Positions 8,474 through 17,055 of a DNA stretch of 64,000 nt are shown here, piece by piece. The stretch's first letter is position 1, and every line of letters begins with the position of its first letter. A program made the position numbers and the translations under genes. This DNA comes from JAYZDF01 sp036337945. GTDB taxonomy: Bacteria; Myxococcota; Kuafuiibacteriia; Kuafuiibacteriales; Kuafuiibacteriaceae. The notes under the pieces were generated by a model that had not been told where the DNA came from, did no database searches, and was given only the letters and a program-made list of their open reading frames with translations. The stretch covers positions 21,191 to 85,190 of the forward strand of contig JAYZDF010000007.1 of assembly GCA_036337945.1 (NCBI GenBank), given 5' to 3'.

Positions 8474-9424
8474 TTATCGGCCAGAAGCCCCCGAAGGTTG
8501 CGTGCGTAACCTCTTCCCTTTGGCGGAGTCTCGGGGTAAACCAGTAGATTCATAGTGCTCGTCGACCAAATCCTTGAGAAGCCGCGACAATTTCTCAATT
8601 GCTCGGGCGTGAAGGCGCGAGGTCCACGACTTTGATAGACCCAGTTGCTTCCCGACCTCCTCGAGGGAGTTTTCCTTATAATAGTACAGCTTCAGGAGTT
8701 TGCGTTCTTGCTCCGGCAGTTTTTCCAAAGCTTCCTGGACGAGTTCTCGAGATTGCTGCAATTCGACGGAGTCATCAAGCGCGGGTGTCGTTTCGTCCTT
8801 CACTTGGAAGCCTTCCATCGCATCGAGCGCGGTGACATAGATCGTGACAAGATTTCCGACAACGTCTGCCAATTCATTGACCTCTTGTTCTGTTGTCGCA
8901 AGACGCTTACTGCCGTCACTCACCGGGATCATTTGTCGGTCGTTTACATTATTTAGAAAGGCTGTGGCTTGCTGCTCAAATCTTACTTTCTGATATTCGC
9001 TGCGACTGACCCATCCCATTCCCCGCAAACCGTCATAGATGGCGCCGCGGATACGGTAATAAGCGAAGGTCATAAAATTTGCGCCGTATTTTGGGTCAAA
9101 TCGATCCGCGGCTTCGAGCAAACCGAGCATGCCATAGCTCACCAGGTCATCAAACTCGATATCTTTGGATAAGGTTTTCCAAATTTTGCCCGCGATAGAA
9201 CGGACGTAAGGCGTGTATTGCTTAGCAATCTCTTTGCGAGTCATGCCCGGTCGAAAAACAGGATTCTTGCGTTTTGGCTTACTGCCATTCGCCTTCGATT
9301 TCGAAGAACCACTCGCGCTCGCCGGCTTCTTTTTAGAAGCAGCTTTCGTACGACTACCACTCGCCTTTTTCTTTGCTGGTGCTTTGGCTGGCACCGGTGT
9401 CTGTTCTGAACCGTCTTTAGACAT
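8474..9424 (-). CDS. FliA/WhiG-type sigma-70 family sigma factor with Lys/Ala/Ser-rich N-terminal tail
   Basis: 316 residues. Residues about 1-55 form a low-complexity basic tail (repeated KKKA, KKPASAS, SKSKANG) like histone H1, unusual on a sigma factor. Region 2 follows: DDLVSYGMLGLLEAADRFDP, then YYRIRGAIYDGLR, the hallmark of FliA-class factors. Region 4 is at the C-terminal side (EKLPEQERKLLKLYYYKENS, then LEEVGKQLGLSKSWTSRLHA). It directs RNA polymerase to a specialised promoter set. Position between sctI and the other small genes suggests that it controls the secretion genes, which is inference. No anti-sigma factor is visible next to it. Confidence 0.9.
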   Translation of the reverse strand: MSKDGSEQTPVPAKAPAKKKASGSRTKAASKKKPASASGSSKSKANGSKPKRKNPVFRPGMTRKEIAKQYTPYVRSIAGKIWKTLSKDIEFDDLVSYGMLGLLEAADRFDPKYGANFMTFAYYRIRGAIYDGLRGMGWVSRSEYQKVRFEQQATAFLNNVNDRQMIPVSDGSKRLATTEQEVNELADVVGNLVTIYVTALDAMEGFQVKDETTPALDDSVELQQSRELVQEALEKLPEQERKLLKLYYYKENSLEEVGKQLGLSKSWTSRLHARAIEKLSRLLKDLVDEHYESTGLPRDSAKGKRLRTQPSGASGR

Positions 9425-9430
9425 GCCGTG

Positions 9431-9868
9431 CTACGCCTTCGCCAACTTTTTGAACTGAGTTTCTAAACGCTTCGCAAGCGCGGGATCTTGATCAATGAGT
9501 TCAGTGACTGCTGCCTCTAATTGTTCTTCTGCACTCTGATTTTCTTCTTCGTCGTCCTGTTGTTTCTTCTTCTTCTTTCTTTTGAGATTCGGAAAGCGCT
9601 CTTCAATAACTAAGGAAACGAATTCTCGAGTTGCTTCTTTCTGATCGACATCACCTTTGGCCAAGCGCTGTGCAATTTCTCGCATATGTCCCGTCAACCG
9701 AGATTCTTGAGCCTTTTGTGCTTGCTGCGCTTGCGCGGCGGGGGTGGCTTGAGTGGGAGCCTGTGCCTGGTTAACTTTGCTGGCAAAATCACCTTTTGTC
9801 GTTTGCTGCGCTCCGGCAGCTTGAGGCGGAATAAATGGACCACCTCCGCCTCCTCCAATCCGAGCCAT
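9431..9868 (-). CDS. Hypothetical protein of the type III secretion block
   Basis: 145 residues. It starts with a Gly-rich segment (six Gly in MARIGGGGGG), continues with a Gln/Ala/Pro-rich disordered region to about residue 55, then helical segments split by a basic run (LKRKKKKKQQ) and an acidic run. The last 35 residues (LEAAVTELIDQDPALAKRLE) form an amphipathic helix. No family is recognised. It is sandwiched 6 bases before the sigma-factor gene and 2 bases after the TPR gene, so it is almost certainly cotranscribed with them. A secreted substrate or a cytoplasmic assembly factor are both possible. Confidence 0.7.
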   Translation of the reverse strand: MARIGGGGGGPFIPPQAAGAQQTTKGDFASKVNQAQAPTQATPAAQAQQAQKAQESRLTGHMREIAQRLAKGDVDQKEATREFVSLVIEERFPNLKRKKKKKQQDDEEENQSAEEQLEAAVTELIDQDPALAKRLETQFKKLAKA

Positions 9869-9870
9869 AG

Positions 9871-10284
9871 CTAAAGCACCTCCGCAGCAATTGCATCCAA
9901 TAAGCTGCTTGCGAATAGTGCCGCTGGCCCATCAGATTCAATCGATAGTGAACGCTCCAAAGCCTCTTTTGCTTCGGCCGTTTTTTTCATGAAGAGTAAT
10001 ACTTCGCCCCGGTGCGCGTGACCGAGTGCGCTGTCGGGAACACGCTTCAGGGCCTCGTTGTGAAAGCGCAATGCACGATCTTTTTGCCCCAGGCTAAAAG
10101 CCAAGTTTCCCATACAAACAAGTGGAATTTCACTGTGAGGAACAAGGGCGGCGACGCCTTGAAAGACTTCTTCCGCCTCTTTGAATTTTCGCATTTCCAT
10201 CAGTAGATGACCGGCCTCCAAGAGAAGCGCGATTTCGGATTGACGGACGTCTACGATGCCTGAGACTTGCAGTTCTTCGGACAT
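9871..10284 (-). CDS. TPR protein resembling a type III secretion chaperone
   Basis: 137 residues from the ATG at 10284 (open frame continues 16 codons upstream without better support). It is built of three tandem tetratricopeptide-like helix pairs: the first near LLEAGHLLMEMRKFKEAEEV, the second near MGNLAFSLGQKDRALRFHNE, the third near AHRGEVLLFMKKTAEAKEAL. Single-domain TPR proteins of this size act as class II chaperones (SycD/LcrH) or needle-subunit chaperones (YscG) in type III systems. The neighbouring sctI and sigma-factor genes make that role plausible, but the sequence alone shows only a TPR superhelix. Confidence 0.75.
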   Translation of the reverse strand: MSEELQVSGIVDVRQSEIALLLEAGHLLMEMRKFKEAEEVFQGVAALVPHSEIPLVCMGNLAFSLGQKDRALRFHNEALKRVPDSALGHAHRGEVLLFMKKTAEAKEALERSLSIESDGPAALFASSLLDAIAAEVL

Positions 10285-10343
10285 GTGGGAGTAATGTAGC
10301 CTCTTTGCGGAAAATCCGCCAGTTTTGGCCACATCAGTTATGA

Positions 10344-10937
10344 CTAACGAACGTTATTTAAGGCATTTTTCGCAGCATCATGCTTGGTTTTCATGATGTT
10401 TGAAATCAGATTGAACTGCCGTGTATCTTGTTGAATCGTCTGTTGCAGGTCTAGATACTGCAAATTGAACGACGCTTGAAACTCTGCAGTTTCTCGAACC
10501 TTACTCTGCATGTTGGTGAATGCATCAGATGGTGAAGCCCCAGCAGCGGCTGTACCCTGCTGAAGTGTGTTGTGCGCACCAGGAACAAAACCTGCACCCG
10601 TAGACTGACCTGCCCCACCAAGCGCTCCAGTTCCAGCTGAACTTAGACCACTGACAGAGGTCCCAAATGCACCTGAACCATAGCTCGCAGGCGCTGCACC
10701 AGCTCCACCGCCACTACCGAAACTCGCTGCGAGATTTGTTCCTGCGACCGCGGCCGAAACAATTGCGCTACCTGGAATGAAAGGTGCTGCTACCTGAAGA
10801 CCTTGAGAAACAACGTTTGCTCCCTTAACCAGACCGTTTCGCATAACCGTACCGAAGTCTGTTTTTGCAGTCCGACGAGTGCTCGTCGCTACCGTAGAAA
10901 GTCGAATTGATGTTCCTTTAATTTTATTGTCATTCAT
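10344..10937 (-). CDS. Gly/Ala-rich hypothetical protein, possible secretion substrate
   Basis: 197 residues from the ATG at 10937, which has a GAGGT site 8 bases upstream. Three parts: a polar N-terminus rich in Thr/Ser/Arg (to about 35), a hydrophobic-to-Gly/Ala/Ser-rich middle (about 40-140, low complexity), and a helical C-terminus (FNLQYLDLQQTIQQDTRQFN and on to NALNNVR). No Sec signal peptide. The combination of a disordered body and a conserved-looking terminal helix is common among proteins exported by type III systems. It lies 59 bases upstream of the TPR gene in the same direction. I cannot assign a family. Confidence 0.68.
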   Translation of the reverse strand: MNDNKIKGTSIRLSTVATSTRRTAKTDFGTVMRNGLVKGANVVSQGLQVAAPFIPGSAIVSAAVAGTNLAASFGSGGGAGAAPASYGSGAFGTSVSGLSSAGTGALGGAGQSTGAGFVPGAHNTLQQGTAAAGASPSDAFTNMQSKVRETAEFQASFNLQYLDLQQTIQQDTRQFNLISNIMKTKHDAAKNALNNVR

Positions 10938-11075
10938 CGTAAGTACCTCAAAAGTGCTGAGCATGAGACAGGCCCAATATCAGCTTCATGATTCGGTTGT
11001 TTTTATCGGTAGTCAGACCTGACGTGTTGCGAGAAAAAGAAGAAAAAACGAAAAAGAGCCTATAAACAACTGTAA

Positions 11076-11411
11076 TTATTGTGAAATTGATTCTTTCGTC
11101 GCAAATAAATATTCAAATAAGTCCGCTGTTCGCTCGTAGGCAATCATGGCTTTTTGGGCGGAGGCCTTACTTTTCATGTCTCCGTTCGCTGCCATTTCCT
11201 CAAGTTTTTCATACGTTCCACGAATTTTGTCCGCCACTTCCTCGATGGTGCTCGACTCCAGGAGCTTTTCGATATGCTCGAAACCAGAATCCACTTCGGT
11301 GTCCGCTTGAGATTGTTTGTCAGCGGCTGGGACGGTCTTGTTATAGCTTCGAACCTGTGGCGTCTTTAAGTCGGAGATCTTGAAACCCTTGAGGTCTTTG
11401 TCGTCGCTCAT
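11076..11411 (-). CDS. Small helical hypothetical protein
   Basis: 111 residues, acidic, no signal peptide. The first 45 residues are polar and probably disordered. Residues 45-111 are predicted helical (GFEHIEKLLESSTIEEVADK, then SAQKAMIAYERTADLFEYLF). It is the most upstream gene of the leftward block that ends with sctI, separated from the next gene by 138 bases. Its size and helical C-terminus would suit a small chaperone or needle-type component, but there is no recognisable signature. Confidence 0.62.
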   Translation of the reverse strand: MSDDKDLKGFKISDLKTPQVRSYNKTVPAADKQSQADTEVDSGFEHIEKLLESSTIEEVADKIRGTYEKLEEMAANGDMKSKASAQKAMIAYERTADLFEYLFATKESISQ

Positions 11412-11472
11412 AACCGTATTTCACCATGGCTACGCCGCCACAACAAGTATCCATCCAAACTAAGGGCTTATA

Positions 11473-11928
11473 CTAGTTACCTCGTGGATTTGTATCGGCG
11501 CACCATTCAGAAATATTCGGAGCACCATCGCCGTCATCATCGGGATATCGATCAATTTGCGCAAAAGTGACCACGATTTCTGGGTCATCAACCGATTCAA
11601 GGTCCAAGAATGTTACGGCAGTCGCAAGCTCGAGATACTGAGGAGAAGCGGGTGCTGGAAGGTTCGTGTAATAAACCAATCTAAGTTGATACTGATTTCC
11701 CGCGAGAAAGCCGTCACACGTTCCTTGAACGGTCTGATCAACGCCTAACATGAGTGGACAATCCGGAAGTTCGTTTCCATCCTCATATCGCTCTAAGCGC
11801 ACGGCCAGACCATCTTTTGCACAAACGAGCGCGTGTCGTTGAAAGGCAAACTTTTGCTTGAAGCCTGATTCAGGACCGCCGCAAGCTAGTAATGACATCA
11901 AGACACTAAAAACAATAAGAAGTCTCAT
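11473..11928 (-). CDS. Lipoprotein with Asp-rich calcium-binding-like C-terminus
   Basis: 151 residues from the ATG at 11928. The N-terminus is a lipoprotein signal (MRLLIVFSVLMSLLACGG, lipidated Cys16 or so). The C-terminus has DDDGDGAPNISEWCADTNP, an Asp/Asn loop like thrombospondin type 3 or dockerin repeats that bind Ca2+. The ATG overlaps the stop of the upstream gene as ATGA, so it is translationally coupled as the third gene of the kinase operon. The frame is open further upstream, but that part lies inside the preceding gene. Family not recognised. Confidence 0.75.
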   Translation of the reverse strand: MRLLIVFSVLMSLLACGGPESGFKQKFAFQRHALVCAKDGLAVRLERYEDGNELPDCPLMLGVDQTVQGTCDGFLAGNQYQLRLVYYTNLPAPASPQYLELATAVTFLDLESVDDPEIVVTFAQIDRYPDDDGDGAPNISEWCADTNPRGN

Positions 11929-12563
11929 GGAAGACCTCCATAAGGATCTGGCCCGATCACCCTCACACTCACCTGCTCTGCTTGAGCGGGTTGTAATGCC
12001 CAAGCAGCCGCAGTACCACCTGCTGCTAAAGCGACGGTCATGGTGACCCAAAACCACCATTTCTCATATAATGCCTCGCTCTTTTGCGCATCGATAACGA
12101 CTTTAGGAACGAGTGGATCTTGGGTTACAAGAACCTTTTTTTTCTCTCGGTGCGGTAGCGGAATAGCGGGCGTCATCTTTCCTACGGCAATACGAAAAGG
12201 CTGATTTGGACTTCCTAATCGAGATGGTCCATTTCCTTGCTCATCAAACGCTTCGATAAAATATTCGATATCACCGGTGACCTCGCTTCCAGAAATCTGG
12301 GCCGTAAAATTCGTATCTTTCCTAGTAAGCTCAATTACTCGATAGTCTGCCTGGCCGGCGTATCTGTAATAGACGGAAGGAGCAAAAACTCCACTGATGT
12401 CCTGAATAAGTACATCAAATAAAATCGGCTCGTACAAAGGAGCTTCTCCAATAGACTCATGTGTCAGAGTTGGAGGCTCCGTATCTTGTGCACCGGCCGT
12501 ATCAGACAGGAAGAAAGATACTCCAAAAAGAAAGACTGAGAGACTTCGAGTTCCAAACATCAT
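11925..12563 (-). CDS. Exported membrane-anchored protein of the kinase operon
   Basis: 212 residues. A signal peptide (MMFGTRSLSVFLFGVSFFLS, cleavage near AGAQ) leads into a beta-sandwich-like region (SGVFAPSVYYRYAG; GDIEYFIEAFDEQGNGPS), a pattern seen in Ig-like or fibronectin-like domains of myxobacterial proteins. A transmembrane helix follows near residues 170-190 (WWFWVTMTVALAAGG). The start ATG shares a base with the TGA of the kinase gene (TGATG), which also supports this start, and its own stop overlaps the next gene. It probably sits in the cytoplasmic membrane with the sandwich outside. Confidence 0.75.
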   Translation of the reverse strand: MMFGTRSLSVFLFGVSFFLSDTAGAQDTEPPTLTHESIGEAPLYEPILFDVLIQDISGVFAPSVYYRYAGQADYRVIELTRKDTNFTAQISGSEVTGDIEYFIEAFDEQGNGPSRLGSPNQPFRIAVGKMTPAIPLPHREKKKVLVTQDPLVPKVVIDAQKSEALYEKWWFWVTMTVALAAGGTAAAWALQPAQAEQVSVRVIGPDPYGGLP

Positions 12564-15076
12564 CACTTCACAACCGGATACCAAACAACGGAGACCACCA
12601 CCGGTTTTCGCTGCCCAGGCCTAAGAAACGAGAACCGATGTCGGCGACCGGGGGCGACCGGTCCTTGAGGCGTTTTACCGAGAGAGATTCCGTTATGTTT
12701 AACAATAGCCCACGGAGTACAGTTCAACTGCATCGAAACGCCTCCCGACACCACCCTATAGGTGAGTTCGATCTCATAGGGCAAATTAGGACTGCTGAGG
12801 CTGAGTTTACCGCTCTTCGTATCTACAGAAATTTTGCCGTTACGAATTTTAGCGGGCTTCCCATTTTCGTAAATTTGAACCCCCACGGAGCTGCGAACCG
12901 ATAACGCACCTTCAGACGGTGATATCGCCTCATTCGAAACAGGCGTCTTATCTTTAGCGACAACTACCTTTTTCTCCGGTTTGGTTTCTGTAGATTGACC
13001 GACAGGCCCTTGATTCGCCGAAACGGAGCTTCTTGGGTTTTTCTTCTTAACTCGAATTTTATCCAAACTTCGTTCAATCGCCTGGGAGTCGTTGCTATCA
13101 GTGCTATCTTTTTGCGAAACCTCGATTCTCGGCTTCTTCGATCGCAAAGAAGAACTTGCCGTTTTACGTCTCTTTTTACGACGAGATTTCTTAGATACTT
13201 TCGACTTATTCTCTACCTGGGAGGATGACTCTTCTATTTTATTCGTTGGCTCTCGAACCTTTGGCTCTGGAGGGATTGCCGATGGCTTCGCAAGGGGGAT
13301 TGGTTTTGCTTTTTCATCTTGCGTAAAAATAGGGTCTGGAGCCGGAACAAGCTTTAGTTTGGGTTTCGCTGGCTCGGGCGAGGCCACTTTATCTGGCTTA
13401 GATGGGGCATCGTCTCGCTTCGCAATGGTAAGCGTTGCCCAGTATCCAAATGCGACGGTCACCAGAAAAAGAACGACGGCGGCAAAAAACATCGCGCGTC
13501 TGCCTTTACCGACATACACAGGCAAAGAGGCACTGGGTTCGCGCTCCATGTCATAATCCCGGCCCGAGTTACTCGATGTATCAAACAAGCTTGGCTGTTC
13601 AAATGGTGAAGATACGGGTCGAGAACCGCGGCGAATTTCTCGAGTCTCCTCTCTTGGAGGCATCCACTCGCCTGAATCATGAGCTTGCTCTTCTGGGTCC
13701 GAAAATGGATCGAGCACAGCTGGGGGCAAGGAAGAATCGAGTAACGCCTCGGCGGGCATATCGGCAGTAGAGTTTATCGACGGAAAGCCATCATTTGCCC
13801 ATCGTAAGATATCCGAAGGCAATCGCTCGGACCGCGTGTTTGGAGACTCGGAATTTGGGCGGTCAGAAACACTTTTGGATTCATCGTCACTTCGGGTTTG
13901 GCGGGATACTTCACTTTGACGACGAGACCGCGCAGCAAATTGCTCTTGATCACCCGACATCGTCTCTTCGTCGTCCGAAAAAGGTTTAGACGTAATAGGA
14001 CGAGGAACAGGTACATGAGAAGGAGGGCGACCAGACCTGGTGACATCCTTCTCCTTTCTCGCTTCAACATAAGAGGGAGTAAGTGAGGGCCTGGGTGGTT
14101 GAGGGGGAGAGGTGGCGGAATCTGCTTCAGCCAAAAGAAGATCTTCTTCTTCTATATCTTCCTTAAACAGATTGTTCAGATAGTGCTCGATGTCCTGTTC
14201 TTCAGGCCGAACATCACCGTTTCTGAATAAGCCACGTAGTTCATCTCTTAGCTCGTAACAACTTTGATAGCGGGTTTCCGGATCTTTACTAAGTGCCTTA
14301 GCGAGTAATGGCTCCAAAGCTGCTGCCCCGTCACGTTTCGTTTCAGGGGGGTCCACATCGTGGCGTTGGATGGCCTCAAGAGAGAGCACAACATTTTGTC
14401 GAACGAATGGATTTTCGAGAGTCGCCAACTCGTAAAGAACAATTCCAAGGCTGAATATGTCGGAACGAAAATCGATAGGGTCCGCCGCAGATTGCTCAGG
14501 AGACATGTAAACAAATTTGCCTTTGATGGTTCCGGTGGCGGTATTCACAGAAGCCATTTCTGATTTCGCAATTCCGAAGTCGATAAGCTTTAAGTCTCCG
14601 CTGTAGCTAATAAGGACATTGTGAGGATTAACGTCACGATGAATAATGTTCATAGGACGACCGCGCAGATCTTGCGCACCATGAGCATAACCAAGTCCTT
14701 CACAAAGTTTGATCGCAAGATCGATTACATAGGCCAAAGGCATTTGCTCACCACGGGACCTCAGCGTATCGATGATGTCTCGAAGTGACTTTCCGCGCAC
14801 GTATTCCATCGCGATAAAGTAGTCGCCATCAATCTGGCCCATCTCATGAATTTGAATAACGTTATTATGAGTCAACCGAGCGACAAGTTTTGCCTCACTA
14901 AGAAACATACTGAGGTAGTCATTTTTGTCGTGATGATGAGAAAGAATACGTTTGATAACGAGAAGCTTCTCAAACCCGGACGGACCAACCTGCTTGGCGA
15001 GAAAAATCTCTCCCATGCCGCCCGTCGCAAGCTTTCTAAGCAGGACGTATTTTCCAAATGATCCGTGCGCGCTCAT
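12563..15076 (-). CDS. PknB-type Ser/Thr protein kinase with TM segment and PEGA-like C-terminus
   Basis: 837 residues. The kinase domain occupies about 8-285: Gly-rich loop LATGGMGE, Lys42 in VIK, catalytic loop HRDVNPHN (146-153) and DFG at 166-168. The loop has Asn at 150 where most kinases have Lys; Ser, Thr or Asn at this place is frequent in myxobacterial kinases, so it can still be active. A long Ser/Pro/acidic linker reaches one transmembrane helix near 545-565 (AMFFAAVVLFLVTVAFGYWA). Outside is a Lys/Pro-rich stalk and a C-terminal PEGA-like beta domain (NGISLGKTPQGPVAPGRR). First gene of a three-gene operon. Confidence 0.92.
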   Translation of the reverse strand: MSAHGSFGKYVLLRKLATGGMGEIFLAKQVGPSGFEKLLVIKRILSHHHDKNDYLSMFLSEAKLVARLTHNNVIQIHEMGQIDGDYFIAMEYVRGKSLRDIIDTLRSRGEQMPLAYVIDLAIKLCEGLGYAHGAQDLRGRPMNIIHRDVNPHNVLISYSGDLKLIDFGIAKSEMASVNTATGTIKGKFVYMSPEQSAADPIDFRSDIFSLGIVLYELATLENPFVRQNVVLSLEAIQRHDVDPPETKRDGAAALEPLLAKALSKDPETRYQSCYELRDELRGLFRNGDVRPEEQDIEHYLNNLFKEDIEEEDLLLAEADSATSPPQPPRPSLTPSYVEARKEKDVTRSGRPPSHVPVPRPITSKPFSDDEETMSGDQEQFAARSRRQSEVSRQTRSDDESKSVSDRPNSESPNTRSERLPSDILRWANDGFPSINSTADMPAEALLDSSLPPAVLDPFSDPEEQAHDSGEWMPPREETREIRRGSRPVSSPFEQPSLFDTSSNSGRDYDMEREPSASLPVYVGKGRRAMFFAAVVLFLVTVAFGYWATLTIAKRDDAPSKPDKVASPEPAKPKLKLVPAPDPIFTQDEKAKPIPLAKPSAIPPEPKVREPTNKIEESSSQVENKSKVSKKSRRKKRRKTASSSLRSKKPRIEVSQKDSTDSNDSQAIERSLDKIRVKKKNPRSSVSANQGPVGQSTETKPEKKVVVAKDKTPVSNEAISPSEGALSVRSSVGVQIYENGKPAKIRNGKISVDTKSGKLSLSSPNLPYEIELTYRVVSGGVSMQLNCTPWAIVKHNGISLGKTPQGPVAPGRRHRFSFLRPGQRKPVVVSVVWYPVVK

Positions 15077-15207
15077 CGCCTAAAACTACTTAAAGATTAC
15101 CCAAAACAAGTTGCATCGAGATTGACGCGTTACATGTCAGGGAGCACCCTTAACGGCAATCGTCGATTGACCGACTCTAACAAAATCTCCTATGTTAAGT
15201 GTTAATA

Positions 15208-17055
15208 CTAGTCAATCAGGCGTCGGAGTTCCGTCATACGAGCCTGAAGGTCCTCGACGGGTATTTCGCGGAACTTAGCCGGTAATAAAGAGCGACTGGA
15301 CGTTTCAAAGACCGCTAGGAGTTCCATGTACTCCAACATGGTCTCATCTCGTGAGGGCAGGAAATCTACGATGGCTTTTTTGAGAAGTTCGGCATCAAGA
15401 ACTTGGTCATCGTTTTCGATATAGTTGTTAGCGAGTAATACAATCGCCTCAAGTTCAGCATTGGAGTAGCCCAAAAGAGGCTCTGAAATCAGCTCACGAT
15501 GCTCAGGAAAAGAAATATTGTGGTGAATTTTGTGGCGAGCAAGTTGTGCGAGGAGAACCACTTCTACCCCCTCGGGGGCACTGGCATAGAAAAACGGAAT
15601 CTTCCGATCGAGACGGCCCGCACGCTTAATATCGATATCGAGTTTATCTGGTCGGTTCGTCATAAGCACAAACAATACTCGACCGCGATTCTCGCGGTCA
15701 CTCATAAACTCCTTAATCCGAGCGATCACTCGACTTGAAGTACCTCCGTCCCCGTCTCCTCCTTGATTTCCAAACGCACGGTCGCCTTCGTCAATAATGA
15801 CCAAAATGTTCCCAATTGCTTTAACAACATCTAGAATTTTTTCGAGATTACCTTCTGTTGAACCAACCCACTTGCTGCGGAAATTCTTGAGTTTTATGGC
15901 TGTGAGTCCCGAAGAGCGCGCGAAGGCCTCTGCCACAAAGGTCTTCCCTGTTCCCATAGGCCCCGTGAACAAAAGTCCCATGGGAACCCGTGTTCGACGA
16001 CCTGTCTTGATGTGATCGGCAATGCTAAGAAGTTCTTTTTTGACCTCCTCCATTCCGCCGACCGCAGAGAAATCGTGAGACGGCTCTACGAATTCAACCA
16101 AACCGAAGCATTCTTTTTCCAAGATCTTCCTTTTCCTTGAGTTGAGCAGCTTGAGGACATCTTCGTATCTATTAGCAAGTGTCTCTGGCGAATCCGGCTC
16201 TGATTCAGTGGTGTTAGTATCTTCAGATTCGGAGGGTTCTGGTTGAAGCTGAGCGCGAATTTCGTCGTAACTTTCACCAGCGAATTTTGGAGCCAGCTTT
16301 TCCGCCCGAACTTTCGCTTCTGGCGTGTCTCCAAGCAATCGCGCGATGTACGACACACGCTGCGAAAGCTCCTCTTCTTCATCGGAGCCCGGCTGTAAAA
16401 TCCCCTTAATCTGAACACTTTTGAGACCCGCAGAGAGTTCAGCCAAGCGATTAAGTTCGAACTCAGTAGCATCAGGCTCAAGCTGACGAATAAGTGATTG
16501 TCTAGCCTCCTGGTCGGGAAGCTCAACGCGAATGCTCGAAACCTTTGGATTCGCAACCAGTTTATTCGACAGTTGGGATAGCTGCTCCGTCACCAAGAAA
16601 ACTACGCTATCCGAAAAATCGAAACGGCGCTCAAGACTCCAGCGATGAAGCGTTACAATGCTTCTGCGGTCTGTTTCGCTTTGAAACCCAGTATCACCTG
16701 ATGGCGCGATCATTTCCGCATAATCAACGATAAGCCCGACTCGATCTTGAGTGAGCATAAGGCTTTCAAGACCGCCCAAAGCCTTATCGACGTCCTGCAC
16801 GCCAATCAGTTGATCAAGATTCTCAACAAATTTCTCTTTTTTCCGAAACCGAACGCCGGTTGCCGGATTAAATTGAGCAATGATCTCTTTGGCCCCCAGC
16901 AGGACTTCAGACAAAAACTCCGTCAGAGGCAAAAATCGGTCGCCGTGCTGAATGTCATCAAACACATTGCCATGAAGTACAAAAACAGACGATTCGCCTC
17001 GAAGGTAAATGGATCGAATTTCTTCTGCCCAAGCAGGCAATTCCGGTGTTTCCAT
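15208..17055 (-). CDS. AAA+ ATPase
   Basis: 615 residues from the ATG at 17055, where the protein begins METPELPAWAEEI; the open frame extends 35 codons upstream without homology-like content. The N-terminal 230 residues (ESSVFVLHGNVFDD...) form a degenerate P-loop-like domain. A charged linker follows. The C-terminal part is a classical AAA module of the FtsH/Ycf46 type: Walker A GPMGTGKT, Walker B ILVIIDEGDRA, sensor 1 LMTNRPDK and arginine-finger region RAGRLDRKI. It should be a cytoplasmic ATP-driven remodeller. No protease domain is present. Substrate unknown; the gene is monocistronic. Confidence 0.85.
   Translation of the reverse strand: METPELPAWAEEIRSIYLRGESSVFVLHGNVFDDIQHGDRFLPLTEFLSEVLLGAKEIIAQFNPATGVRFRKKEKFVENLDQLIGVQDVDKALGGLESLMLTQDRVGLIVDYAEMIAPSGDTGFQSETDRRSIVTLHRWSLERRFDFSDSVVFLVTEQLSQLSNKLVANPKVSSIRVELPDQEARQSLIRQLEPDATEFELNRLAELSAGLKSVQIKGILQPGSDEEEELSQRVSYIARLLGDTPEAKVRAEKLAPKFAGESYDEIRAQLQPEPSESEDTNTTESEPDSPETLANRYEDVLKLLNSRKRKILEKECFGLVEFVEPSHDFSAVGGMEEVKKELLSIADHIKTGRRTRVPMGLLFTGPMGTGKTFVAEAFARSSGLTAIKLKNFRSKWVGSTEGNLEKILDVVKAIGNILVIIDEGDRAFGNQGGDGDGGTSSRVIARIKEFMSDRENRGRVLFVLMTNRPDKLDIDIKRAGRLDRKIPFFYASAPEGVEVVLLAQLARHKIHHNISFPEHRELISEPLLGYSNAELEAIVLLANNYIENDDQVLDAELLKKAIVDFLPSRDETMLEYMELLAVFETSSRSLLPAKFREIPVEDLQARMTELRRLID

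Noticed and set aside
13092..13556. A 154-codon plus-strand frame inside the kinase gene region
   Set aside because: Antisense to the low-complexity Lys/Pro-rich stalk of the kinase; its Phe/Leu/Ser-rich composition is the mirror of that.
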